64,000 nucleotides of DNA, taken from Endomychus coccineus (taxonomy: Eukaryota > Arthropoda > Insecta > Coleoptera > Endomychidae). The notes under the pieces are model-generated. The model searched no databases and was not told where the DNA came from. It saw only the letters and a list, made by a program, of their open reading frames with translations. Made by a program: the position numbers and the translations under genes. The stretch covers positions 9,610,001 through 9,674,000 of the forward strand of contig OY294070.1 in assembly GCA_958510875.1 (NCBI GenBank), in the 5' to 3' direction. This document shows, in pieces, positions 1 to 10,400 of this stretch; the stretch's first letter is position 1; each line of letters opens with the position of its first letter.

Positions 1-1205
1 TTGGACAAATTAATACGCGATTTTTGGCTCTGGTCCGAAGCCGATTTGAGGTCGTGGGCCCAAGATAGAGCCCATTTAGTGTGTTTTTCAGCACATTGAA
101 AAATGGAGTATATGTCAAAGAGTTTTTGTGTTTTTCATATTCTGTTTTGGAGAAAAGATAGTATTTTTATTTCTCTTCTTTCGTTTTCTGGTATTTTTGA
201 GCGCCAAAATCGGCCATTTTGAAAAAACATTATTTTACGAATTTCAGACGAAATACCTACGTTATCGATCTAAACCTGAATTGATTCGAAAGATTTTATT
301 ACTCTGCACCTAATATCCAAAATTGAAGCATTTTGGTTCAAAGGCATTGTTTTGGCGCCATATTGAAAATTTTGAACCACCGAAAAATTAGAAATTTTTC
401 ACAAAATACAAATTCTTCGTGCTATTAGAGATTTTCATAACGAGTATTTCAAGTACAAGCAGATCGATTTGGGTCGAGTAGAAACGAAGCTATCTCAATA
501 AATGTGTTTGGGCCTCGAGAGGGCCCAATTTTGGGCCTATCGACAAAGTCTTGGAGCAAATTACAGAGAAATATATCGTTTATTCAGGTTTGAAACAGCG
601 TACGGAGATTCGTTCACAATTCCTGTAATTTGCTCCAAGATTTTGTCGATAGGCCCAAAATTGGGCCATCTACAGGCCCAAACACGTTTATTAGGATAGC
701 TTCATTCCTAGCGGACCTAAATCGATCTGCTTGGACTTAAAATACTCGTGATGAAAATCTCTAATAGAACGTAGAATTTGAATTCCGTTAAATATCTGTA
801 ACTTCAAAAAATTTGAATTTTTCGGTGGTCCAAAATTTTCAAAATGGCGCCAAAGTGATGTCTTTGTATCAAAATGCTTGAATTTTGGATATTAAGTGCA
901 GAATAATAAAATCTTCCGAATCAATTTAGTTTTAGATCGATAACGTAAGTATTTCGTTTGAAATCCGTAAAATAAGGATTTTCCAAAATGACCAATTTTG
1001 GCGCCAACAAATGAGGTAGGTCAAAATATCAGGAACCAAAAGAAGGGAAATAAAAATACTATTTTTCCACCAAAACAGAATATGAAAAAAACAAAAACTT
1101 TTTGACATATACTCCATTTTTCAATGTGCTAAAAACACACTAAATGGGCCCACAACCTCGAATCTGCATCGGACCAGAGCCAAAAATCGCGTATTAATTT
1201 GTCCA
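1..1205. repeat. Long foldback (inverted-repeat) element, about 1.2 kb
   Basis: The first bases of the window are the reverse complement of the bases ending at 1205, and the match continues inwards on both sides to a centre near 600 (for example 515-575 against 628-697). The two arms, each nearly 600 bp, leave only a short loop, so one strand could form a very long hairpin. The arms differ at scattered positions, so this is not an assembly mirror. No transposase frame is present. The left end may lie just outside the window, and no target duplication could be tested. It probably sits in an intron or the 3' flank of the LEM-domain gene. Confidence 0.85.
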
Positions 1206-1273
1206 ACAACTTTTGTCCAAATATTTTTCCACACAACCTATAATTTAGTCTCAAAACGCAAAAAATCTAAACA

Positions 1274-1342
1274 TGGCCATTTTTGGGTCCGAAATGGCCA
1301 TTTTGGACCCGAAAATGGCCATTATTGGGTCCAAAAAATTTT
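1274..1342. repeat. Short repeats around ATGGCCATT
   Basis: Three copies of a motif reading atggccatt followed or preceded by gggtcc / ggaccc lie within 70 bp in alternating orientation. This makes a small cluster of inverted and direct repeats immediately beyond the foldback element. Function unknown; it may be a degraded terminus of a neighbouring element. Confidence 0.5.
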
Positions 1343-1712
1343 CATAGTTTTTCGAACACAGGGTTAATCCTAATTTGCACTACAACGTCATGTGCAGCGT
1401 GTCAAAATACATAAGACTAGAGAAACATTAGACCTCGCGGAAATTCGGACAAAAATCGTCGATTTTCCTCCTTAAATGCCTGGACTACAGAGGCAATTAA
1501 TGGAAGTAACGCCATGTTTATTCACAAATTAATTACAGAATTGTTTATAAAGTTTGCCCAATTACAATTTAAACTGCTCTGAAGAGAGGTACAAAAAAAA
1601 ATTCTGCAAGCTTAGTTAATTATATAAAGAAATTATTCATACAAGGAACCAAATTAAATACACGGCACCCTCGAATGTGTGAAGTTAACTGATTCTACAT
1701 AAGAAGACTCAC

Positions 1713-2775
1713 CTGCTGTATTGCGCTCTCGGATAACTATTTGCCCCATTAGTATCATGCTCCTTGATGATGTCGTGTTGATTATCATAATCGTTATGAG
1801 GTTTTGAGGCCGATAACTGTGAAAGACGTCTTGTAAAATTACTCAAAAACGGTGTTTCTGGTTTTTCAATATTTTCGCTAGCTACAGAATAAGACGGTCT
1901 ATCGAATCCTAAAATATGACATACATAATGAAAAAATCCCTAAAGAGATCCGCTGCGGCACATACCTGAATTGTTGAGGCTCAATCGTGATCTGATTTGA
2001 TTCAAACGATCCGAAATGACATCGGCAGAGTTTACAGGAGATGAGAAAGCTGCCGGACTCCCAGGTGACGAAGGGAAATTCCTGTTATATGTATTATCGA
2101 GGGTAGGTCTCGGTGATGCCCTACTGCCGAAAGATGCGTTATAAGTTGTATGTAACGATGAATCCATGGACTTCAACGGCGACCCCGTTTTGTCATTCTG
2201 ATAAGATGAAGATTGATGAGTGTTAATTTCAGATTCCGAATCTGATCCTGTATCGAAATCGTCTTGTGCAGAACGAATAATTCTGTTAGTTCTTGAACTT
2301 GTTGAAAAAGATGTGCTGGCTCTTGTTTCTCTCTTCTTTGGTACCTGAAACAACCTCAAAATCAGTATTGTGATTATTAATAGTTACAGTTTTGTACATA
2401 CATCTTCCTCAATTGTAGTTTCAACAATCCTCGTGGTCTTCTTCAGAGCTTTGGGAGGTTGCATCGTAGGCGCTCCCATTGTAGCTCTGCGGTTCCTATT
2501 CCTAACTGTGGAGGCATCACTCTCACTGTCATCGCTGGAGTATTGACCCATTGATCTGTGAAATTAAGTTTTTTATAATCCCCAACTACTCTTTACTTTA
2601 TCACATGTTTTTACCTTCTTTGATCAGGTGTTATCTTATCCTTATTTTCAAGTATTAATTTGATTTTCTTCAGTAGTACTTTTCTGGTACTTGCAGTAAT
2701 GGGCACAACTGGGAACCCATATTCTTGTAGTTTACTTTGCAGCTCGGCATTACTCAATTTCTCAACGTCTACCAT
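1713..2775 (-). CDS. LEM-domain inner nuclear membrane protein, 5' coding exons (partial)
   Basis: Four coding exons join in phase on the minus strand: 2775-2615, 2555-2402, 2344-1966 and 1908-1713, all with GT-AG borders (about 296 codons). Residues 1-45 form a LEM domain (starts MVDVEKLSNAELQSKL, then an SGYPV-like turn reading YGFPVVP and a basic second helix). LEM domains bind the chromatin protein BAF, and members such as emerin, otefin, bocksbeutel and MAN1 act at the inner nuclear membrane. The rest is Ser/Thr-rich and low in complexity, as in the nucleoplasmic arm of these proteins; the last exon contains FLSNFTRRLSQLS. The membrane segment is not seen and must lie past the left edge. 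The ATG is the first base triplet after an acceptor; a noncoding exon ending at 2859 probably precedes it (intron 2776-2858). Which family member it is cannot be decided. Confidence 0.85.
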
Positions 2776-2858
2776 CTAAAAACGAATAAAGGTAGTTTAA
2801 AGAAATTTATAGGTTACATGATTCATCATCTAATAAATACAATCTTGCCTATTCTTAC

Positions 2859-2890
2859 CTTGCACAAACGTTCCTTCACGTCCTAGTTCC
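2859..2890 (-). other. Probable 5'-UTR exon end of the LEM gene
   Basis: On the minus strand an AAG/GTAAG donor ends at 2859 and pairs with a TTTTTAG acceptor directly before the LEM start codon at 2775. The 83-bp intron is of normal insect size. The upstream limit of this exon (the transcription start) is not visible; the right coordinate is only a guess. Confidence 0.4.
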
Positions 2891-3876
2891 TACAATCCCC
2901 AAATAAAATCGAGTAGCGATTTGGAAGATTCATAAACAGTTACGCTTCCTAAAGGCGGCAATTCTTGGCCTTGAATAAAAATGCCACTAGAAAGAGAACG
3001 TAATCCACAAACGAAAGGCTTATCGGCCCGATGATCGTAATGTAATAGTTTTGAGTAAATTCAATGTATTCGTTTATACTTCACATGCTATTGCAAGATC
3101 TAACATCACATCATATCAACCAACACGCCGTTTTCCATAAATAGAAATTACGTTATTGTATTTTTTTTGTTTCTAAGATGGCGATTTTATTTACCATAGA
3201 AGCAAGTAGTCACATAGAAGAAACCAAAACGTACACATGAGAATGCAGTTTAACGTTTCCTTGCATTCGAGATTCGGATGACTAATTTGTTCTTAAAATT
3301 CCTCATTTAAAGGAAGTGACCCATCATTACTCAATTATTGTTTATAGAGACAATTAGAAATTGAATGACATGTAACATATTATGAAATACGTTTGGTTCC
3401 CTCCATATTAATGTAAACTGGAAATATGAGAACATACAAGACCAAAAAATTAAAATGAAATAATAATTATATGTATATCTATTGAATTTTAAGCAACTTT
3501 AATTCAAAATTATGGCAAGAAGCACTCATAAATTGTGGAAACTGCCCTGTTCGAGAGAATCAATCAATTTAATGAACATTTTATGCATTTATAAAAAATA
3601 ACTATCAGTGTCACCACTCTTAGGATTTGACACTTGCACGCACGCTTTTTCGAAATGTATCAAACTATTTTCACGTTTTCATATTCCACATTGCACAGAA
3701 GAAAAATGATTCTCTATGGGCTTTGTCTGCGACAATGAGGTTCGATGAAGAAGGAAGCGCCGTACGTTGTTTCAAACCGGTATCGGTTTCGCCATAATGG
3801 TGCTGGCTATCTAATCAGTCAACAGTTCGTTTGTAATAAATTTTAAAGACTGTTTCAAATATTTGACAATTCTAAC
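2891..3876. other. Intergenic stretch, possible shared promoter region
   Basis: No coding exon or repeat was recognised. The segment separates the minus-strand LEM gene from the plus-strand THAP-like exon, so it may hold promoters for both. No TATA-type or other core promoter motif stands out. Confidence 0.3.
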
Positions 3877-3955
3877 ATGTCTTCATGTCCAGTGCGTAGT
3901 TGTTGCAGTCGACAAAGCTTAGCTAAAAAATCCACTGGAGTTACATATTTCATAG
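3877..3955 (+). CDS. Possible THAP zinc-finger protein, first coding exon
   Basis: An ATG at 3877 opens 26 codons plus one base before a strong GTGAGT donor at 3956. The peptide begins MSSCPVRSCCSRQS and runs to a KSTGVTYF segment. This matches the start of a THAP domain: Met, a Cys pair spaced C-x4-C, a basic stretch, then an aromatic residue next to the usual exon 1 splice position. THAP domains are C2CH zinc-dependent DNA-binding modules found in host transcription factors and in P-element-type transposases. The later exons, with the C-x2-H pair and the AVPTIF box, were not found in the following kilobases, so the gene may have a long intron, or this may be a lone fragment. Confidence 0.45.
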
Positions 3956-5652
3956 GTGAGTGTAAAGAGTGCAAACATAGAATAGTATTGGATAATAGCA
4001 TTTTGGTTTGGTATACTATTTGGAAAGTATGCAATGTGTACACATCTATTTTATTTATTTATTTTAATTTTAATTTTAAGATGTTGATAATAAACGCAAT
4101 GGTCTGCGACAAAGGGACGCTTGCCGTCACCCAGTAGGTTAAAATGTTAAAAATATCCATATATTCACAGGTTAGATTAACAAACCAAAGAACGGGCATT
4201 GCCGCATTGCACTTTGAAACGTCAATTCAATCTCCCACAGACTCTCACGGCCATCTTGGAATGAAAATTGGCGCCACCTTGGAAGAACTTAAAATATTAC
4301 TAGCTAATAATTAAATAACACCCAATCAAATAATTAAATTTTATTATATAATATCATTCTAACAATTTATCGCATAATATTCTGGAAGTTCGTAAATAAT
4401 TAGTTAAACGAAAATCTTCAATTCTAAGACTATTAGATATTTTCGAACATAATGAGTACCTACCTATAATAATTAATTTGTTTCCTTACATATTGATTGT
4501 AATCTGCAGGTAATGCATTAACGAAATTAGTTTTAATTATTTATATAATTATGTTACATACTTAATATCACAGTATTGGAAATAAGAAAAATTTAGATAG
4601 TTGACGGCAGAATAGAAAAGATGTATCTGTATTGGGGAAGCATTCGCTCATTTAGAATTAGAAATGATATCCAGAGGATTGATATTGATTTCATTAGGCA
4701 GATTCAGGAAAAAGAATTGTCGCCTTCATTATTTCATAAGACCCTTACTTAGAGTCTACTGTTCTTCCAAAAACAACTTTGTCCCGTTTATATTCATAAT
4801 AAGATTGAAGAAGTAATCCGTATGTCACCTTTTCTAGTTTGCCCTCGTGATAATGATATTGGAAGTGTCAAAATCATAGCCGATCCATCTGAACGCGAAG
4901 GGTAAGTCCATCAAGACTTCTCTAGAGAGAATGATGGCACCGCAATGTTACTTCTATGAAACTTGTCTCGGTTATAAATATTCACATGTCTTGTGCAGTA
5001 GATAAGCAACATAGTTTGCATTTTTACTCATCCTCGCTGTTGGTAGTTTGAATGAGAAATAAGCATGAATATATATAATTTTAATATTTAACAAGCTTGA
5101 GATCACCCTTTAAATTTACGCCAATACTCAAATATATTTGCTGACACTAGACGATAAAGTCCGTACATTATAGGATCATTACTAGACGATACACGATAAT
5201 GGTGGGCGCCATCTGTTGATGGTTTCTTGTGGCACTGCATAATGCATTTATACAAATTTCAAATTGCGAACATAGGAAGAACCACAGATAAATGAAGTGG
5301 AAGAATTATTATAATCCCAACAACCGTTTCATTATTTACCAAGATCAACATAAATGAAAATATTATCGACCGCCAAGACTGTTGATCGCTGATCATATTC
5401 TAAATCTGTCTAACAACTTTATCCAGTTACTCCTCCGTTTGCAGCAGCTTGTCGCATTGCGGAAAAGATGCTGAACAAATTGATAATATTAGTCATTTAA
5501 CAGATTCGCTTGGAAATTGTACACTTCACTCAAAAATTTGCTATAATAAACAAGTTTATCACGAATGCATTACTATACATCTAACCTAAGATGTCTATAA
5601 TGAGATGGATCATCGTCCATTGATTGAAAGGATTCTTTGTTTTCACGAATTG
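3956..5652. other. No recognisable gene
   Basis: AT-rich sequence without a supported coding exon. A stretch ending in a GTAAGT-type donor near 4892 could be an exon end, but no homology supports it. Confidence 0.3.
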
Positions 5653-5660
5653 GATATAAC

Positions 5661-5729
5661 CATCGACATATACATATGAACTAGCCGCGCTTATCATTGC
5701 CACGCGCAGTACATATGTATATGTCGATG
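5661..5729. mobile_element. 69-bp palindromic mini-element with 8-bp target duplication
   Basis: The terminal inverted repeat catcgacatatacatatg is present at both ends, leaving about 33 bp in the middle. Identical 8-bp direct repeats, gatataac, flank it at 5653-5660 and 5730-5737. An 8-bp duplication is typical of hAT-superfamily integration. No coding capacity; it would depend on a transposase made elsewhere. Confidence 0.75.
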
Positions 5730-5978
5730 GATATAACTCTGTTGATCTAAGTGGATTTTGTCAACACTCTATATAGAATAAAACTAAACCACTGTTGTAC
5801 TCTTGATGCTCTTGATAGAATGTACAGTACACTTGCACTTTATTAGTGCCTTCTAACAAAAGGACTGTACGGTTCAAGAAACTAGGTGACCGGTGCTCTG
5901 TTAGAAGAATGTCAAGAATGTCACATGCAGTAGCAACATAGCGTATACTATCTCTCTTGTTTGTTTCTACTGTTTTTC

Positions 5979-6578
5979 CACAGACCTAGTATCCTAAGGA
6001 GACAGAATTGTTTACATTTAAACACGATCAGAAATTGCCAAAATTTCGGGCCACTCAGACCGCTGTATGTTACAAGTATGGCCGTTTGGAATGTGCTGTT
6101 GCCGGATTAGCTGTTCTATGTGCCGGATTGAGATTTGTAATTATTATAAAAACGTCCATAGCATTATTCATTGGTTATATTAGAAGCAATACTGTTGAAA
6201 TGTCGTTTTCTCTGAAAAATATTTAATAATTTATGGTAACCTGAAATATAGAATCGAATTAGAGAATATTTAAATTTTTAAATATAGATTCCATTCCATT
6301 GCATCATTTGTTCAGAAAGCGACAACGCCGCGCATCTTTAATGAATGGGGACTTGGTTCTGTACTACGCAATTTGACAGCTTCCGTATTTCTCGTAGCTA
6401 TTTTGAAGCGGTGTTGCCCTACAAGTGGTACCAAGTTTTCAATCATAGTTACAGCGTTGCCAATAAGGAGTAATGATGACTCAACGACAAAAGAGATCCG
6501 TTGGTTTTCTTTGTCATACTTCATGTAATCATTGCGACAAGCCAAATGGAGTTTTATGATTGAGATGTTTAGTCTATG
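5979..6578 (+). mobile_element. hAT-type MITE, degraded copy (pair of the 40.3 kb copy)
   Basis: About 600 bp closely match the reverse complement of 40303-40922. The left terminus reads cacagacctagtatcctaag, where the partner has catagacctatcatcctaag. The right terminus is shortened to agtctatg. Flanking 8-mers (tgtttttc and gttttttc) resemble a decayed target duplication. The 72-codon open frame beginning near 6008 is shared with the partner but resembles no transposase and is probably fortuitous. Confidence 0.7.
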
Positions 6579-7174
6579 GTTTTTTCTAACCACGTACTCG
6601 ATATAATAAGCATGGTGAGTTTTTTAAAGTGATACAAGGGGATATCTCATACAATTTTGAAATTTTTTGTGTGATACTTAGGTGAAGTATTCAGGGCGAC
6701 ATATTTGAACATATTTTTGACATTTACCCCCTCTCTGTTTTGAGGGGTGTCGGTTAACTTTTAATTTTCAAATGAGATGATGTACTTTTTTATAAAACTC
6801 GAATCTACGTAAAAAACTAGGTATGGGTACAGAAAAAAAATTGATTTCCTTCTTTGGTTACGGAACTGTGATATGTAGCTGCAATCGCCATCACCTTGTC
6901 CGTTATGAAACCCTCAAAAGAAATAATCAAGGGGCCAAATCTGGAGACCTAGCAGGCGTTCGCCTCTCCGCAACGACTACAACCTAGGAGCTAGGCACAT
7001 AATCAACTGAACAAGAATTCTAAGTAATCTAAACTATTCATAAGTGAAGCATGAGCTCATCTCTTTATAGACATCTTATTCTATTCACAGACATTATTTA
7101 AGTCATTAAATGTTAAGAACCAAAGAAAATCTACTACTGATCCTACGAAGAGTTTAATTCACTTAATCTGTATC
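6579..7174. other. 3' flank of rapsyn, no feature recognised
   Basis: AT-rich sequence downstream of the rapsyn stop codon. No coding exon and no repeat shared with the rest of the window was recognised. Confidence 0.3.
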
Positions 7175-7180
7175 TTTATT
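7175..7180 (-). terminator. Candidate polyadenylation signal of rapsyn
   Basis: The minus strand reads AATAAA about 46 nt after the TAA stop codon at 7226-7228. This is the canonical cleavage and polyadenylation hexamer at a plausible distance for a short 3' UTR. Confidence 0.55.
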
Positions 7181-7225
7181 CGTAAATGCGTGATAATCAA
7201 AGTAACCTAGTAATGTGATTCACTA

Positions 7226-7409
7226 TTATACTGAGCTGGTTGCGTGTTGAGACGTACAATGACTGTCGGAAGAACATATTGAAAGTGGTACCGGGCTATA
7301 ATTATTTGGATAATCTATACAATTTAAATACAATCGTGAGCTTGTTCTATCACATTCTGGGCAAGATCGTTTCTTCTTTTTGTTCCTACGGAAGAGGTCG
7401 TAGGCGCAT
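7226..7409 (-). CDS. RAPSN: Rapsyn exon 10 (last): end of RING-H2, C terminus
   Basis: Completes the RING: begins by splitting an Arg codon, then CAYDLFRR, a KKKK run and CPEC. The remaining 38 residues form a tail unlike the vertebrate one, ending TSSV before TAA. TSSV fits a class I PDZ-ligand pattern (S/T-x-V at the C terminus). Confidence 0.95.
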
Positions 7410-10400
7410 CTGAAACAAAAGGAATATGGCTGAAAGCTCTTCATTTTATCACCATCCAAAATATGTACTCTTACAAAGAAATGTATGGATATGTTGGCAT
7501 CTTCAACCAACTGAGCATTGCTATTGTTAGATACACTTTGCTATTGCAACTCTAAATATATATATATACACTTTTTTAAAATTCAAACTTGGTCGGGGCT
7601 GCTGCGCGCTCCGACATCGCAGCAATCGCGCCAGGAAAAAAAGTCGGTTAACCGAAGTTACTACTCTCCATCGGTCGGTAAGTAGCTTCAGGTTCCTAAA
7701 TCGTGTGCTCTGAGTAGTCTTATTGCACCCAGAATCAAGATCTGCGTTCTTACACGCCGGAATGATCTTCAAGTTCGAACGCAGCGAAGACCGAATTCCG
7801 CCCAAAACGGAACTCGAAAAGGAGATCTTGATACTTTGTCCATTTTTCCTCCTCTTTCAAGACTATGTTCTTCTCTGCCGGAGCAGAGAATTCGATGACA
7901 TACGTTCCGACTGACGGTCGGAAACGGGTAATTCTAGTAGATCCGGCATTTTTCGTTTCCGACAACGGACTCAATATCTCCTGGTATGTAAGGTAGCACC
8001 GGCTCTAGGTCTATTCCGTGCCTTAGATGGTAATACAGCACCCGTAAGGCCGCATTATGGGGATGGGTGTACGCCGAGGCCGCTTTTGCCGAAAACGATG
8101 GCAGCAGGTGGAAAAGCGTCTCAGGCACCTTTCAACAGGCCCTGTAGCTAAGATCAGGAACCTGCACACCCATCACGTTGCCATCTTGGCAAGCTGCGGT
8201 AAATCTCTCGGTCTCGGAAGTAACCCCGGCTGACCGTAGACGAAGGTTACCCTGGTTGACAAAGCGAGCAATTCAATGTTTCGGTGGAAAACACCGTATA
8301 TCGGCTTGTCAACATGCCGCTTGAGCATAAGATCTACCTTCGCGGCATTTATCTAGGCTTTCAGTTGAGAAGGTTGCCCTCTGATTGGCCTTCTCGACTG
8401 ATGTGAAATTCTAGACCAAGTTATTTCGTAGCTTTTTGTGCTGCTTCAACGATAAATGCTCCCACTCTGGCCAATTCGTGATGAATTTTGACAAGGCACA
8501 GGAGGGGAACCTAACGCCTACGAGCTTTACAAGCTATACTCAGAACCACACTTCGATGCAGACCCTCCAGACCAAAAAGTTCTACTAATAGAGGAGACAA
8601 GTGGGATTCCACGAGTCGAGCTCGTGGCCTTTCTGTCTCTGACACGATTTCCACCACTCCCAGTAATTTCGTAAGAGAATTAGAGGTGGTATACATCACG
8701 CTTCTCGTGGTGTGCCACAAGGACAGATAACCCACGAGATAGAACCAATGTTATATTATAGGTATAGGACTTGTCGCCTCTATCTGTAGAACTCTTTGGC
8801 TCCAGACTAAGGAGTCCCCTACCTCTCCAAAGACGTGTGTGATAAATGCTGGAAACGGACGACTTAGGATGCAGACTGTGATGGATATGCATAATTTTCC
8901 GGGTGTCTTTGTCGAGTCTATCTATCTCATCGACCGTCCATTTCATCACTCCAAAAGATTGAAGCAGGACGGGAACGGCAAGCATATTTGTTGCAGACGC
9001 CTTGCTCTCACTCGAAAGTTCTGAAGACCAAATCTTTCGAACAAGGCTTCTGTACTTGCCCCGGAGAGCCACCTTTATCTGGGAAGCGTGATAATTAGGA
9101 CGCTGTTCAATTCCCAGGTGTCTCTCCAACATCAAGATGTTTAAAGATGCTTCTGTCGGCAAGCATATTCTCGTGAACTTCCGGAGATCGTCCTCTCCTT
9201 AAGAGAAACACTGCGCACTCGTCCAATCCTACGTTGAGAGCTTGATGGAGGTTTTTCTCCCTAGAGACATACAGTTTCAGATCATCCATGTAGAATGGGT
9301 GATCTGATGCCTCCGGTCGCTCGTTGGTCCGTCTTAAAGAAATGGAGAACGGCAGCAGTGAAATGTTGAACAAGAGGGGACCCAGAAGTTTCCTTGGAAA
9401 ACACCTCTCTTGAATGTTACCAATTAATTACAGTATCTGCGCTACAACCATTTTGCCAGACGTTGGCAGCAGACATATCAGAAACTTGCCGATAAATTAA
9501 AACACTAGTTGGGGATAATAATGTGAACCAAGAACTTATTATACAGATATCATATTCCATCATGACCCCATCAGTATGACACCATTTCTTACCTAGCATG
9601 CATAATGTGAGCACAAGGCAACGCTTCCAAAGAATCGCTCTCTAAACCATACGGAGATCCACAAACACCACACATCAAATCTAAATCGAGTTGTAATCTG
9701 GAAGCTATTCTCTCGTGATGAATTTTTTGGTCCTCGTCCCCAAGAGCTGCGTATATTCTTGATAATCGCAAACGTATAGTTCGTACCAGGAGCTGCAAAT
9801 GTCAATAATGATCAAACTGCTAACATTTAAGGATATGTCTTCGTATTTTTCTAGTTAGAACGTGAAAGACACGAACGATCGAGATACAGAAATTACGAAT
9901 TACTCTAGTTTCAAAAGCCGACAGGTCAAATGTTCGGAAATCAACAATAAATGAAAAGTGTGGCACTCGGGGACTGCCGCGGTAAAGCTATTGCATAGCA
10001 CTACGCCACTGGAAAAAGTTGGGCAGAAAAACATCCACTACCTCTTCAAAATCTTCACGAATTATGAGTAAAAAAGAGTATCATCTTGATCTCTATGAAG
10101 AGTATTCTGTGACAAGCATAGATAACTCTACTACCGGTAGTAGAGTTATCTATGGTGACAAGTGTCAGTTGACTTGTAAACACAATTTTATACGAAAGTT
10201 TTAACGTTCAGATCTCGATAGCGCTTCCGGCTCCGGGATTTTCAGGTGGCCTATCGAAATTAGAAGGTTCGAATTGTATAAAAACAATTGCATGAACGCC
10301 AGACGTCTTATGTAATTAGCTATGATCATAATAATTTTGACATATCCTCGAGGAGCTCGCTGCGCGTAAGTTAGAGTTCATACATTTTACCTCTATTTTG

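Noticed and set aside
6008..6226. 72-codon frame, conserved in the copy at 40672-40893, as a gene
   Set aside because: It lies inside a non-coding MITE family; conservation follows from repeat copying, and there is no transposase-like motif.
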